Origin: Ciona savignyi
Lineage: Eukaryota > Chordata > Ascidiacea > Phlebobranchia > Cionidae
DNA: 64,000 bases
Direction: 5' to 3'
Assembly: GCA_000149265.1 (NCBI GenBank)
Contig: CH002732.1
Location: 1,033,603-1,097,602 of the forward strand
The first letter of the stretch is position 1; every line of letters starts with the position of its first letter. The translations under genes and the position numbers were made by a program. Under the pieces are notes generated by a model that had not been told where the DNA came from, did not search any database, and saw only the letters and a list, made by a program, of their open reading frames with translations. This document shows positions 46,822-57,082 of the stretch, in pieces.

Positions 46822-49778
46822 TGCAATCTTTATAAACATCATTCGCAACATTGCTCCAATTCCATGTCTGTAATATTGAGTCCCCATAATCGCGGTACAA
46901 AGTTTGCGTCGTTGTACTGGTTACCGTACAGTTTAACCTCCTTTATATCCGCGCCATTTTCACGATGATGCTCGATTGCACAACTGGTTTACAGGTTCTC
47001 TTTTGCTTTTCGCGAACTGTAATTGCTAAACTAACAAACACGTTTTTGTCAAGTCAAACAATGGCGAGGAGCGATGTTTCGATATCCCTGCCATAAACTT
47101 CTATTGTCATGTTTGAGACGAAACAGTTGTTATTGTGGGAATTTATCAAAACATCAAAATTTGTGTTCCTGTACGGCTGGTCCAACGTTATGACACCGAC
47201 TTGCGAAAATGCTTCCAGGGATTTACAAATAAAAAAAGTTTTGAAATGCCCCAATTTGGTGATAAGTTCGAAATAGCAGTTGCTATCCGATGTGCGACTA
47301 AAAATTTGATTTCCGTGTTAGCTCCAAGTTTGAAATGACATTCGTTGTATATGTGATCTCACAAAGAATATGAAACGTGTAGTCTTGTTTTGTTCTTATC
47401 GCCTTGAATACTTCTCGTAGAAGTCGAAAGCAAAAAAGCGAAATTGTTTACCTTGACTAAGCCCGAGTCGGCCTTGATGAATTTCCTCTCATTTCTTATC
47501 TTTTGAACATGATTGGTTGCTTTTAAACTCATTATGGTGATCAATTATTACGTCACGGGTGAATGACGTTTGACTTTTGGTTATATTTTATCTCCAAACT
47601 AGTGGTGGGGTGTTATTTATTATAAATCACAGGAAAGTTTTTGTTTGCGTAAGGATTGGGCTATGGGGGACGAAGTAAGTTTCTTGTTACCCAGATGTGC
47701 ACATCTAGCTCGTTTAATGAACTTTAACTGATTAAGTAAAATTAATTACATGGTTGGGCTGCTGCCGACCATCGGAATTGCTACGAAGTCCAGGGGAGCA
47801 ATAAAAACATCATCATAAACCGGCCCGATGAGATAAATTGAACTTGTGACCTCAGTTTTCAATCGTTCCGAGCAATTTACCACAGCTTATTGGAGGGGTG
47901 GGTTTGACTGTAGTAAGAACAATGAGGGAGTGTTAACTAGTGTGCAGGAATTATAGCTGGGTTGGCCTGGGTAGCAGCCGCTTGTGGGACCTTAGACAAA
48001 GTAAGTCCAATAGAATGTTCGTGGTACAGGTAAAGGCGCAACGTCGGACGTAGCGGCATCTCAAAACTACCTTTCCACGCGAGATCTAGTTTTAATTAAA
48101 CTTAACTCAGCTACGGCTAAGGGTTACTTCATAAAGTGATAGCAATCTGTTGTTGAGTTGTATTTAATACACAAGGAAATGTAGTATTGGCTCACCACGG
48201 CGGATATAAGTTAGTCAGTATCTGCTGGAAATGAACAATACAGAGCAATAAAAATCAATTTGTCCAGTTAGTTAGTTGGTTTAGAAATAGTCCAAGTTGA
48301 GACAGATCTTAGATTTAGTCCACTTTGGAGTTATGTTGGCACGAGTAGCCAAAGCTCATTGCTCCGAATTTAATGCGCACCGAATTTAATCTAATAAGAA
48401 TGGTTATATATGGCGGAATGGTAAGCGCGACCGAATCATATGCACAAGCCGTTTAAAAACTTATGTCACGTCGTTCCGGCCACGACTTCGAAACTAAGTA
48501 AGAAATTCGGTATCAAGTAAGTTTAAATTTTTATAGTCTTGGAAATTACTGATTTGAAGTAATAAAATCCATCGTCCACGGATCTACTGTGATTTCCACA
48601 AATCAATACGTACCAATGCCTGAAGAGTATTAGGAAGACAATTGTACCAAATTACAAACTAAAGATATTTATACAAGATTTACCATTATTCAAATCGTTT
48701 AATTGCCAACAACGCTGGTTACTATGCTAATTTGACTTCTGTTTTAACTATAAGTCACTAAAAGGGAAAAAACTAAAAAGGAGAGAAAGAGGATAGGCGG
48801 GACGGAGGGAATCTGCACTCTAAAGAGAATATTAAAGCATTAGAGTTGGTTTTAAACATGGGGTTATAGTTAGGGTTTGTTCTGGGATTAAGATTAGTGA
48901 TTAAGCAAGGGTTAAAAATAATTTTCATATAGTTGTGGTAAGCAGTTTCCCTTCTTCCCGCTGTCCCTCCTTTTACTGTTGCCCCTAAAAAGTCAATTTA
49001 ATCGTTCATTGGCTAAACAAAATGGCCGGAGATAAACATATTACAAACCCGATCGTAAGAACGAAGTATCCTAAGTTGTATGACGTCATTCGTACAGATT
49101 CTTCCATTTAATCAAATACAACAAAAATTACTCAGAAGAAGCAACATTAATATATGTTTAAAAAACTGCACAGAACAAGTGTTAATGATGCCAAGGCCGC
49201 CATATATTTAGAGGATTAAGAGTAATGATCATAGATCATAGATCACCGAAACACACTTTGTTATCGAGTCAGTATTTATCTTTACCCAGTACCTCACACT
49301 TGGATGTAATACTCAGATACCAGGAGGGGTAATATAGGCGAAAAAAATAAACTTAAACGATCCTAGAATCGAACCTAGGCCCGGTAATAACAAACGTAGT
49401 GGAAGAACATCGTGTATTTATATCATTATTCCAAGCATGACATCATACCAAGTGTTACAATGGGAATTGTTACGCCACGTTTTTCGTAGCAGTTGTCACC
49501 CTGTTGTCTGGAATCGCTTCTTTCTCGAGGATTTATGACCTCATAATTTACCACGCCAATTGAGCGAGTGGATTTTAGATTAGCAAGGGACAATTAACAT
49601 TATGACGTTTATGAGGAAGCGGAAATATTTGGTGGAAAGTGTAATTAATTTATATATATTAGTGAGTCGGTTTATATAACATTTGAAATGTTGCTAACTC
49701 TCTCGTTTCCTAGCAAGCGTTTTTAGTTAGCGTTTTGATTGTAAAGATGACCATTAAATAACTAACCAACTTGTTAAA
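46822..49778. other. Hox6-Hox5 intergenic region
   Basis: About 3 kb with no supportable gene. It contains a family-B SINE relative at 48411-48500 and a lone tRNA T-arm-like sequence near 49355-49375. Cis-regulatory elements for Hox5 are expected here but cannot be identified by eye. Confidence 0.6.
48411..48500 (+). mobile_element. tRNA-like SINE, family B, fragment
   Basis: TGGCGGAATGGTAAGCGCGA followed by CCGAATCATATGCAC and CCACGACTTCGAAACTAAG, matching the head of the family-B copies in the opposite orientation. Confidence 0.65.
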
Positions 49779-51033
49779 ATGGACTTGAACAATGCAAGCT
49801 TCAATGCTTTATTGCGTCATCCAATAGCATCAGACGCGTTATTACGTCACAAAACAACGTTACATGCAAGTTCAACGAATACACCAACAAATGGATATTT
49901 TCTAAACGGGAACAAGTCTACGGAGGTAAGTTTACTTAGGGTTTGTTGGGTTTCAACTAAGTAAGCTTGGGGGCTTGCTGGTTTCCACATTAGTTTTGTT
50001 TGGTTCGGGATAGGTTTTAACTGAATTTGCTTATGGGTCTGGTTAGTTTCCAACCATGATTGGATGATGGTTGTGCTCTAATAAGTTTGTTTAGAATGTG
50101 AATTGGGTTTTGACTTTGTGTTTTGATAAAATAATGTCGGTGTACGATTTAACCATTAAAAGAATTCAAAGAATGAAATCTGCAATTTAAAAGAATTGGT
50201 AAATGAGATTTTTCCTTCTTTTTCAATAAAAAATATTTAATATTTAAAGAGTCATTAACTTCTCTTTAGCATCAACAATTTCCATCTTTGACGAATGAAT
50301 GGCGGTTCTTTGACCATCCAATCAACGCAGCGCATTCCAACCACGTGATCAAATCTCATTATCGCGGAAATGATGTAATTCGCGATGGTTTTACCACGTC
50401 ATCTAGTTTACGTGACATCACTGAAGGTGAAAGTGACAATAACATTGAGGATAATGACGCAACAATCTATCCGTGGATGAAACGGATACATGGTAAGTGG
50501 ATGAGGTCGATCTTCGTAATTCTCGCTATCGTAAGATAATTAGTTTATTAATTGTACCATTTGCAACTACGCAATATGGAAATATTCTTGGGTTCAATCC
50601 GTTTGCACACACGACTTCGTTTTGCGTCAAACGGAGCAGTTAAACCAGACACCGTTTTAAGTCAGTCGTTATAAAAATACCACTTTCTGCTTATACTTAA
50701 AACAATGATAACTCTGCAATATTTAGTATTTTTTGTTAAAGAGAGGAAATACTAACCCGGCTCATTCTCGCAGGCGGGGAAGCACCAGACCCAAGCAAAC
50801 GAACGCGGACGGCTTACACCCGCCACCAGACGTTGGAACTGGAGAAGGAGTTCCACTACAACCGGTATCTCACCCGCAGACGTCGTATTGAGGTCGCCCA
50901 CACCCTTGCACTCACCGAGCGACAAATCAAGATTTGGTTCCAAAATCGACGCATGAAATGGAAGAAGGAGAATAAATTGAATACATTAAACTCGGTCGTT
51001 CACGTTTCCGGACCACCCAGTGGGGACGAATAA
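49779..51033 (+). CDS. Hox5: Hox5-like homeodomain transcription factor
   Basis: Exons 49779-49925, 50270-50492 and 50774-51033 give 209 residues; phases 0 and 1 join cleanly. Exon 1 begins [15 protein letters not shown] and repeats LLRH. Exon 2 ends with the hexapeptide [10 protein letters not shown], used for PBX/Exd contact. Exon 3 holds the homeodomain, starting [20 protein letters not shown], with helix 3 [28 protein letters not shown] is typical of paralogue groups 4-5, and the position next to and 3' of the Hox6-like gene supports Hox5. The C-terminus is short and ends PPSGDE. From homeodomain residue 10 onward the DNA is almost identical to Hox6, whereas the N-terminal arm, linker and tail differ. 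Confidence 0.92.
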
Positions 51034-51715
51034 ATCAATTATAGCTCCACCATGCGACTAAAAATGTTTTTTTTTTAAGTCATAAAAAATCAGATTTTAA
51101 GTCCAACTATTGTCTTCATTTTGTTGATGACTTGTTCATATTACAAAGTTGTAGGTTCGTAATATGTGAAAGGGACTTTAATGAACAATAGTGATTAGAC
51201 TTCGTCTTAACGCGAGGCTTTGCCCGTTACTACACCTCTGCGGTTAACCATTTTGCAACTTCGTGACTTTGATTTATAAACTGTAGAACGGATATTGACA
51301 ACCACAGTTTCTTGACTTTGTTAAACATTCCCCAACATACCTGTCTGTTAATTGGTATCTGCTCTCGGATACTGATTCCATCAATTATGGACAGACCTTT
51401 TTGCAACATATTCAACATTAATACATACTTGCGTAATAAAATTTGCGACCATAAACTAATGGATCTCCAAGTAAGATATCCTTTAACTATTAATTAATAA
51501 TAGTATAAACGTATTACTGACGCCATCGCCCCACGGTACTGTTACCGCAGCTATTGCATTGTATATTGTATACGATTGAGATGTTTCTTCAATTTTCGTA
51601 CAACACATTAATTCATTACGATTAGGCAACGTCCGCTGAATGCCTTGCTCAGGGACACCGTCATTTTACCGACAGGTATCGAACAACGACTCGGAGACAA
51701 TGTCCGGCCGGTTAG
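51034..51715. other. Hox5 3' flank
   Basis: No gene seen. 51530-51700 is a badly degraded reverse-strand family-A SINE (AGGCAACGTCCGCTGAATGC, TGCTCAGGGACACC). Confidence 0.55.
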
Positions 51716-51840
51716 TCTGGCGGTTAAGTGCGTCGCAGGTTGCAGGTGCAAAATTGGTCGCTAGCTAGTCGCTTGTGTCCTTGGCAAGGCACTTTACGGA
51801 CATTGCCTGAACCCAGCGGATTAATAGGTTCTTCTAATAT
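51710..51840 (+). mobile_element. SINE family A, 3'-truncated copy
   Basis: Head GGCCGGTTAGTCTGGCGGTT, then GTGCGTCGCAGGTTGCAG and CGCTAGCTAGTCGCTTGTGT, ending at GATTAATAGGTTCT. With the degraded copy at 51530-51700 it forms a head-to-head pair. It abuts the gag-like sequence. Confidence 0.82.
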
Positions 51841-53026
51841 TAGTCAATGGACTCAAGTATTAGTCAATGGACTCAATGATAGGCAGCTAGCCGGAAGAAT
51901 ACCTGCCAGTATAAACTATAGGCGAGAATTTTGGGCTGCCTCGGAAGTGGTACTCCGCGAAGACGAACAAGTACCAGCCGTCTAAGTAATGCCAGTGCAA
52001 TTGGCTAATACGTCACAACGTGATGACGAACGTTTTAAAACTATTATGGACAAAATGGAAATATTGCGTAACGACATCGATTGCGTAAAAGATCAAATGA
52101 AATGGCGAGAAACCAGTAACGAATATGACTGGAACCACCACAAGTCATTTGAAGTACAAAGAGGAGAATATTACCCACCTGGCTGGAGGAACCGTAAGTG
52201 CTTTGCATGCGGTGCTATGGGCCATATACGTTCACAGTGTAAACGTATCAAAACTATAGGCCATGACAGAGGTGCGGCCAACTCTCCAAACTTCCGCAGA
52301 AAAGGAAAATCGAGCGAAGGACAGTATTTCTTGCCCACATCCCAAATCAATCATCAGTTACTCCGAAGGCCGAGAAAAACGCACAAAAATGCATATGCGA
52401 AAAGCTGGTCAGATTACAGAGTAAACCAGCACTGCCCATTTAAGAAAAATCGGATAAAAGACTCGCGGGAAAATCCGGATCGATTTAGAAATTTGCAATA
52501 TGAAGAAAGCGTCGAGCGCACATCAAAAGACCAGCGGCGGTCAAAGCAAAGCCAAAGAGAGTTGGCTGTGTTGTTCGATCGGCTCAATCAAGGAGTAAAT
52601 TCGGCTTACCAAAAAGCAGAAGAGTTGGTGCAGGAAACTCTTAGTGAACAACGGACAATGTTGGAAAGGGAAATCGCTTGGGATAGAGTGAACAAGCTGA
52701 ATAGCACACCACCAGAGGACGACCACAACATAAATGGGGTGACAGAGAGATATTCACCAGTACGGATCGTACCAGCAAGCACAGCACCGATGATGACGAT
52801 GGAAGAACCGCCACAAGCAAACCTATTAGAAATAGATGGGGCGAATCTGTTAAACCCCGATGTGGCGGTAGGAAATACATACAGAGGATGTCTCAGGAGC
52901 AGGACGAGGCGCCCAGCTTATTACCCCGATGAGGAAAGAACACTAAGCCCCGTTACCCTCCTCGGCAACACTCGAAACTGACATGCGGAATACCCACAGG
53001 AGTGGGTCAGAATTTGGTCGGGGGAG
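51841..53026 (+). pseudogene. LTR-retrotransposon gag-like remnant with CCHC zinc knuckle
   Basis: An open frame of 330 codons (51989-52981) is preceded by a separate open stretch ending AASEVVLREDEQVPAV (stop at 51985), probably the same ancestral gag broken by a stop. Residues about 71-84 are CFACGAMGHIRSQC, a C-x2-C-x4-H-x4-C nucleic-acid-binding knuckle after PPGWRNRK. The downstream part is charged. Its end, RSRTRRPAYYPDEE, looks more like the end of a pol polyprotein, so gag and the pol end may be joined by a large internal deletion. No reverse transcriptase, protease or integrase core is visible. A purine-rich GGTCGGGGGAG followed by TGTAAC at 53027 looks like a polypurine tract and 3' LTR start. 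Confidence 0.65.
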
Positions 53027-53538
53027 TGTAACGCGCACGGGGGCTCGTTTATTTTGTTAAGGCCAATGCCCACTGCACGGTTACGACTGTCGTACGACAA
53101 CTGCGATGCGATTGCGACACCTCGCTGCGACACCCAATGCCCATTGGCGCTTGCGATCTATTGCGACGCGATCCAATGCGTCTGTGCGACGCAGTTTAGT
53201 TGGCGCTGCGACGCTACGACAAAGTAGAAAGCTGTTCTACTTTGTCGCAGTGTCGTATTGGAATATGAGAATTATTGTGTTGTTTTAGGTTACCAAACTA
53301 TCACAATTATTTAATTCCAACTAGAAAATAGTCATTATAATGTTTTTTTTTTCAAGGAAAATATTAGGCTAGCGGCACTAGTTTATTAAAAATGAGTATC
53401 CATCGGCGTAATTATGCCAAGTCAGTATTGTTAGAGCAGCAGATGCTTCTTGGCCTCCTTGCTTATGTACTATACTGGGTACTGTATTGTAACATAAATT
53501 TTTTAGATTGTCTACAGAAACTATCGAATTAATTTAAA

Positions 53539-54344
53539 ATGGAAACCCAACAAAATTTAAATTTTAACAAAAGTCTTATTGATCTCATATCTGAGAGGCC
53601 TCTGCTTTATAATCAGTGTCACCCTGACAAAAAGAACTCCATAAAGGTTGAAAGAGCATGGAGAGAGATTGCTGGTCTTTTAAGTAATTCCGGTAAGTGG
53701 TCATTAGGCTATATTAAATGTCAACAGTAATATGTATACAAGCAATTTTTCAATGCTTCTTTTTAGTGTAGTTTGATGAGATGGGGCAACTTAAGAAGCC
53801 ACTATGGAAAGAAACATAGAAAGCAAACTTCGGCTCCTAGTTGATCAGGGATTCAGGAACCAGAGCAATGGCCTTACTTTGTTCAAATGTCGTTTTTAGA
53901 AGGGTATGTTCGTCATCGAAGGTATGTTAGATTTTTTACACATATACCAGTAGTTGTACTACATATTATATCGTTGTAACTCATAAAAAAAATCTTTCTT
54001 AATTTATTGGATATTTATTATTTTAAAATTCAAAGCATAATAAATGGATTTGTACATTATTCTGAGCAAAAAAAACAATATAATGCTTATTTTTATTTTG
54101 AGACATTGCCGGTACTTTATAAGCTAGGCCTATATTACAAAACATCTCAGAAAAGGATAATGCGGCTTAATGGTAATGTTTTCTACTAAGAATAACAGCA
54201 TTTACTGCATAATATTTTGTCAGCTTACTATAGATGATGTATATTACTGGGATATTACAGTGTACTTGTGGTTGTGTAGGTGTGATGAGGCTTTATAACG
54301 CAATATGTATATTTATTATAAATATAATAATGTATGATTCCATA

Positions 54345-54387
<43 letters not shown>

Positions 54388-55180
54388 TACTGGTAGTAAA
54401 ACTCTTATTTTGCAGAACTCTAGATAATTTGTCAGATACCAGTAGTTTAATTTGAATGAATCATCAATTGAAAATGAAGGCAAGTTTGAGTTGTGTCAGA
54501 ATTAAGTTTCAGTTGAGTCCGTCAGAGTTAGAAAACAGTTTGCTTTCAGAAGTTGTTTACTAATTGTTTATATAGCAGTATATTACCCATGCTATATTTA
54601 TGCAATGGGGCTATTTAATTAATATATAAATTTTTATAGATCCAGATTGTGAAGAACAGAGCTCTTCTGTACCCGAGTCATCTGAGCTAATAAAAATAAC
54701 TCCGAACAAAAGAAAGCGTCCCAATTCTAAACAGAGTTTTCAGGCATGTAATTTATGGTAGCCTTATTAGTAGTGCACATTGACCTAATGAGTAAAATGT
54801 AAACTTTATATTTGGAAGGAACCTGGCTGGTTGCTATATATATCTAACATTTTAGTATTAGTAGCACACTATATATCGTTTTAAACTAAAGATACTTCAA
54901 TAGCTTGGAAATACTAACCTGACTGGGCATAAAGTATTATTTTGACTAGTGCAATTTTTAACAGGATTACAGGCTACTTCTATATAACTGTAATGAATTG
55001 ATATTTTCATTTTAGAACAAACTGTTAAAATGTTTTAAAGAAAATCAAGAAAAGGTAGCTTCACTAGCTGAATCTATCGCAGAAGATCGGTTTGATCGAT
55101 TCGGTGTGTTTATTGCAGCAGAACTAAGGGAAAAAGAGTCACATCAAGTTAAGCTGCATGTATATGGAACAACTGACGAA
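53539..55180 (+). pseudogene. MADF (Myb/SANT-like) gene of the PIF/Harbinger element, decayed
   Basis: The first exon (53539-53692) reads LIDLISERPLLYNQCHPDKK and AWREIAGLL, the start of an MADF domain, and ends at a GTAAGT donor. The rest of the domain is at about 53767-53899 (RWGNLRSHYGKKHRKQ, then EQWPYFVQMSFLEG) and contains an in-frame TGA after SAPS. The join from exon 1 is also out of frame. Further pieces: 54641-54745 (SSELIKITPNKRKRPNSK) and 55018-55180 (KVASLAESIAEDRFDRFGVF), resembling the C-terminal region of MADF-BESS proteins. In this superfamily the protein binds subterminal repeats and brings the transposase to DNA. The stop indicates loss of function. Confidence 0.72.
54347..54381. 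repeat. (TA)n microsatellite inside the PIF/Harbinger element
   Basis: About 17 TA dinucleotides in an intron of the decayed MADF gene. Confidence 0.95.
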
Positions 55181-56679
55181 AGTTATTTTTACAGATGTTT
55201 CGCATTTTTCCACTGTCGAAGTTGTTTCAAATTTATGAACTTTTTAATAAACCTGTGCTCCGAGTTTATTGGATTTATTACAAAAAAATGATATTAATTG
55301 GTTTAAACTTTAGACCACAATAGTTATTACAGCCTATACTCTATAATGTTCCAATTTAAAAGCTGTTGCGACATGTTAATTATTTGATATTACTTTGGAT
55401 CAAGGCAACTTATGTTAAGCGTGTTAAACAGAAACAATAGTGCAAAGGCTGGCGAGTATGGATTGAACTGATCACCACAATCTTTTTTGCCCATTGATAT
55501 TTGTACTGGTTGTCTAAAAGTAAAACAAAATAGTAGTAATGTTTTTTTAAGTAGTGGAATAAAGTAGTTACTTATTTTGCAATCAAATGAACGGGTTAAT
55601 AAGCTTTAAAAAATTTTGTTGAACCATTTTTATAATCGCAGATGATTTATGCGGTGGGTATATACGGTCGCAGCGTCGCGTCGTTTGATCGCTGTCGCAT
55701 CGCTTACATCATGGGGATTACCCAGTCGTTGTCGCGTCGCGCTGCAGTGGGCATCAGCCTTTATGTTTTGACACGTTTTTATATATATTTTATTCACCTT
55801 TTATACACTTTAAATATCACATTGGTTATACAATTTTAATGCACTGTTTTACGCCTTTTGTTTGTTTCCTTTGATTTTACACGTAATTCACACCCTTTGC
55901 ACCTTTTAATCATTTTATCTTGCCTGGCTATTTTTACATGCACGTTTTTATCTCTCGGGGTATTCAAGTAATCAACGTTCGGTGCTGTTGTAATTTACGT
56001 GATGTCTTTAAATTTATATTTCTAAAAATCAGTTCTCTCTTGGCTTTCATACTGTACGGACTTGTTTTTAATAGCTGATCGTTTTTATTAGTTTTATATT
56101 TGTTTCGTAACTATGAGTATTTTTATAAAGCAAAAACGTTGCAAGCCCTTGTAATTGGTCTCACGGTAGGCCGTTAAGACAGCGTCCTGCGAAACCATAG
56201 GAATTCTGTAACAAATTGGAATTCTGTAACAAATTCTGTAACAAATAACATGAATATCCTATCCTAACCTTTCGATTGAAAGGCGACGCACTTAACCGTT
56301 AGACCAACGGGCCGGTTGAAACTCTTTAGTGTTGTATAAGATTTTATATATATGTATATATATTTTTTTTTAAATCACGTTTCGAAGTAGGTGGATAAAC
56401 AACGGGATTGTTCATTTTTACAAGTTATTTACACTTTATTTGTTTTTTGATAGTCTATTATATTCAGGTGGAAAAATAAACATTAATTTACTTATTAGCT
56501 TATTTGCAAATTGTATCATTTTCTATATTCGTATCTATATAAGTATAACGACCACCTCTGTTTTAAAGTATTCGAGAGAAACAAGTGAAATTCTTTGCCA
56601 TGGGCATTGGTTCGAGTTGTTTACAACGCTACTGTAGCTCCACCTATTGAATATGTCAGTCAAACATTTCCTTCTCGGC

Positions 56680-57082
56680 GATTGGTGGACGCTAAACGCC
56701 GGGCGAGGCGCACAACCAATAGAAAGTCTAGTTAGGTTTTATTTATAGATCGGGGATTCCCGGATTTAACCGCAGAAGAGTTGCGTAATAGTGGCGCAAG
56801 ATCATTCAAGCTGCGAAACTTATCCTAACGGTCGTGTTTTAACTTTAAGTTGGTAGTACATTCAACCCTAAGCCTTATTTCGTTATTTTGCCAAACTTGG
56901 CAAAAAACTCGTTAATTTATATTAATCGTACGGTTGTTCACCGTACGAAATTGCTCTCTGGTTGCTAACTCGCTGAGTTAGTGACCCTTTAAAAGGTCTG
57001 AACCAGAATTGAACTGGTACGAAGTTAAAGTCAAGTTACAAAAATAATCGAACACCTGAATTCGTCACTGGACTGCGAAGTG
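56680..57082 (+). promoter_or_regulatory. Possible LTR-type promoter and leader
   Basis: Two opposed CCAAT boxes (GCGATTGGTGG and CAACCAATAG) lie about 50 bp before TTTATTTATAG. A moderately GC-rich leader follows, ending at the donor-like AAGTGGTAAGTAA. This would suit the U3-R-U5 of the LTR that starts at 53027, or an independent promoter. No TG...CA end could be fixed. Confidence 0.3.

Larger units (their letters stand above)
53060..55760 (+). mobile_element. PIF/Harbinger-type DNA transposon, 2701 bp, TTA target duplication
   Basis: The left end AGGCCAATGCCCACTGCA and the reverse complement of the right end AGGCTGATGCCCACTGCA match at 16 of 18 positions. Both are flanked by TTA (53057-53059 and 55761-55763), the 3-bp target duplication of PIF/Harbinger elements. 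Both ends carry many copies of short (T)GCGAC/GCGACGC motifs within about 200 bp. The interior encodes an MADF protein, the accessory DNA-binding partner of this superfamily, but no DDE transposase. Movement would therefore need a transposase from elsewhere. The insertion lies 33 bp into the putative LTR. Confidence 0.85.

Noticed and set aside
49355..49400. Possible tRNA gene on the minus strand
   Set aside because: A good T-arm (CCTAGGTTCGATTCTAGG) is present, but I cannot build an acceptor stem, D-arm or anticodon arm around it. It is probably a SINE or tRNA fragment.
52541..52880. Minus-strand open frames across the gag-like region
   Set aside because: Shadows of the plus-strand frame that carries the zinc knuckle.
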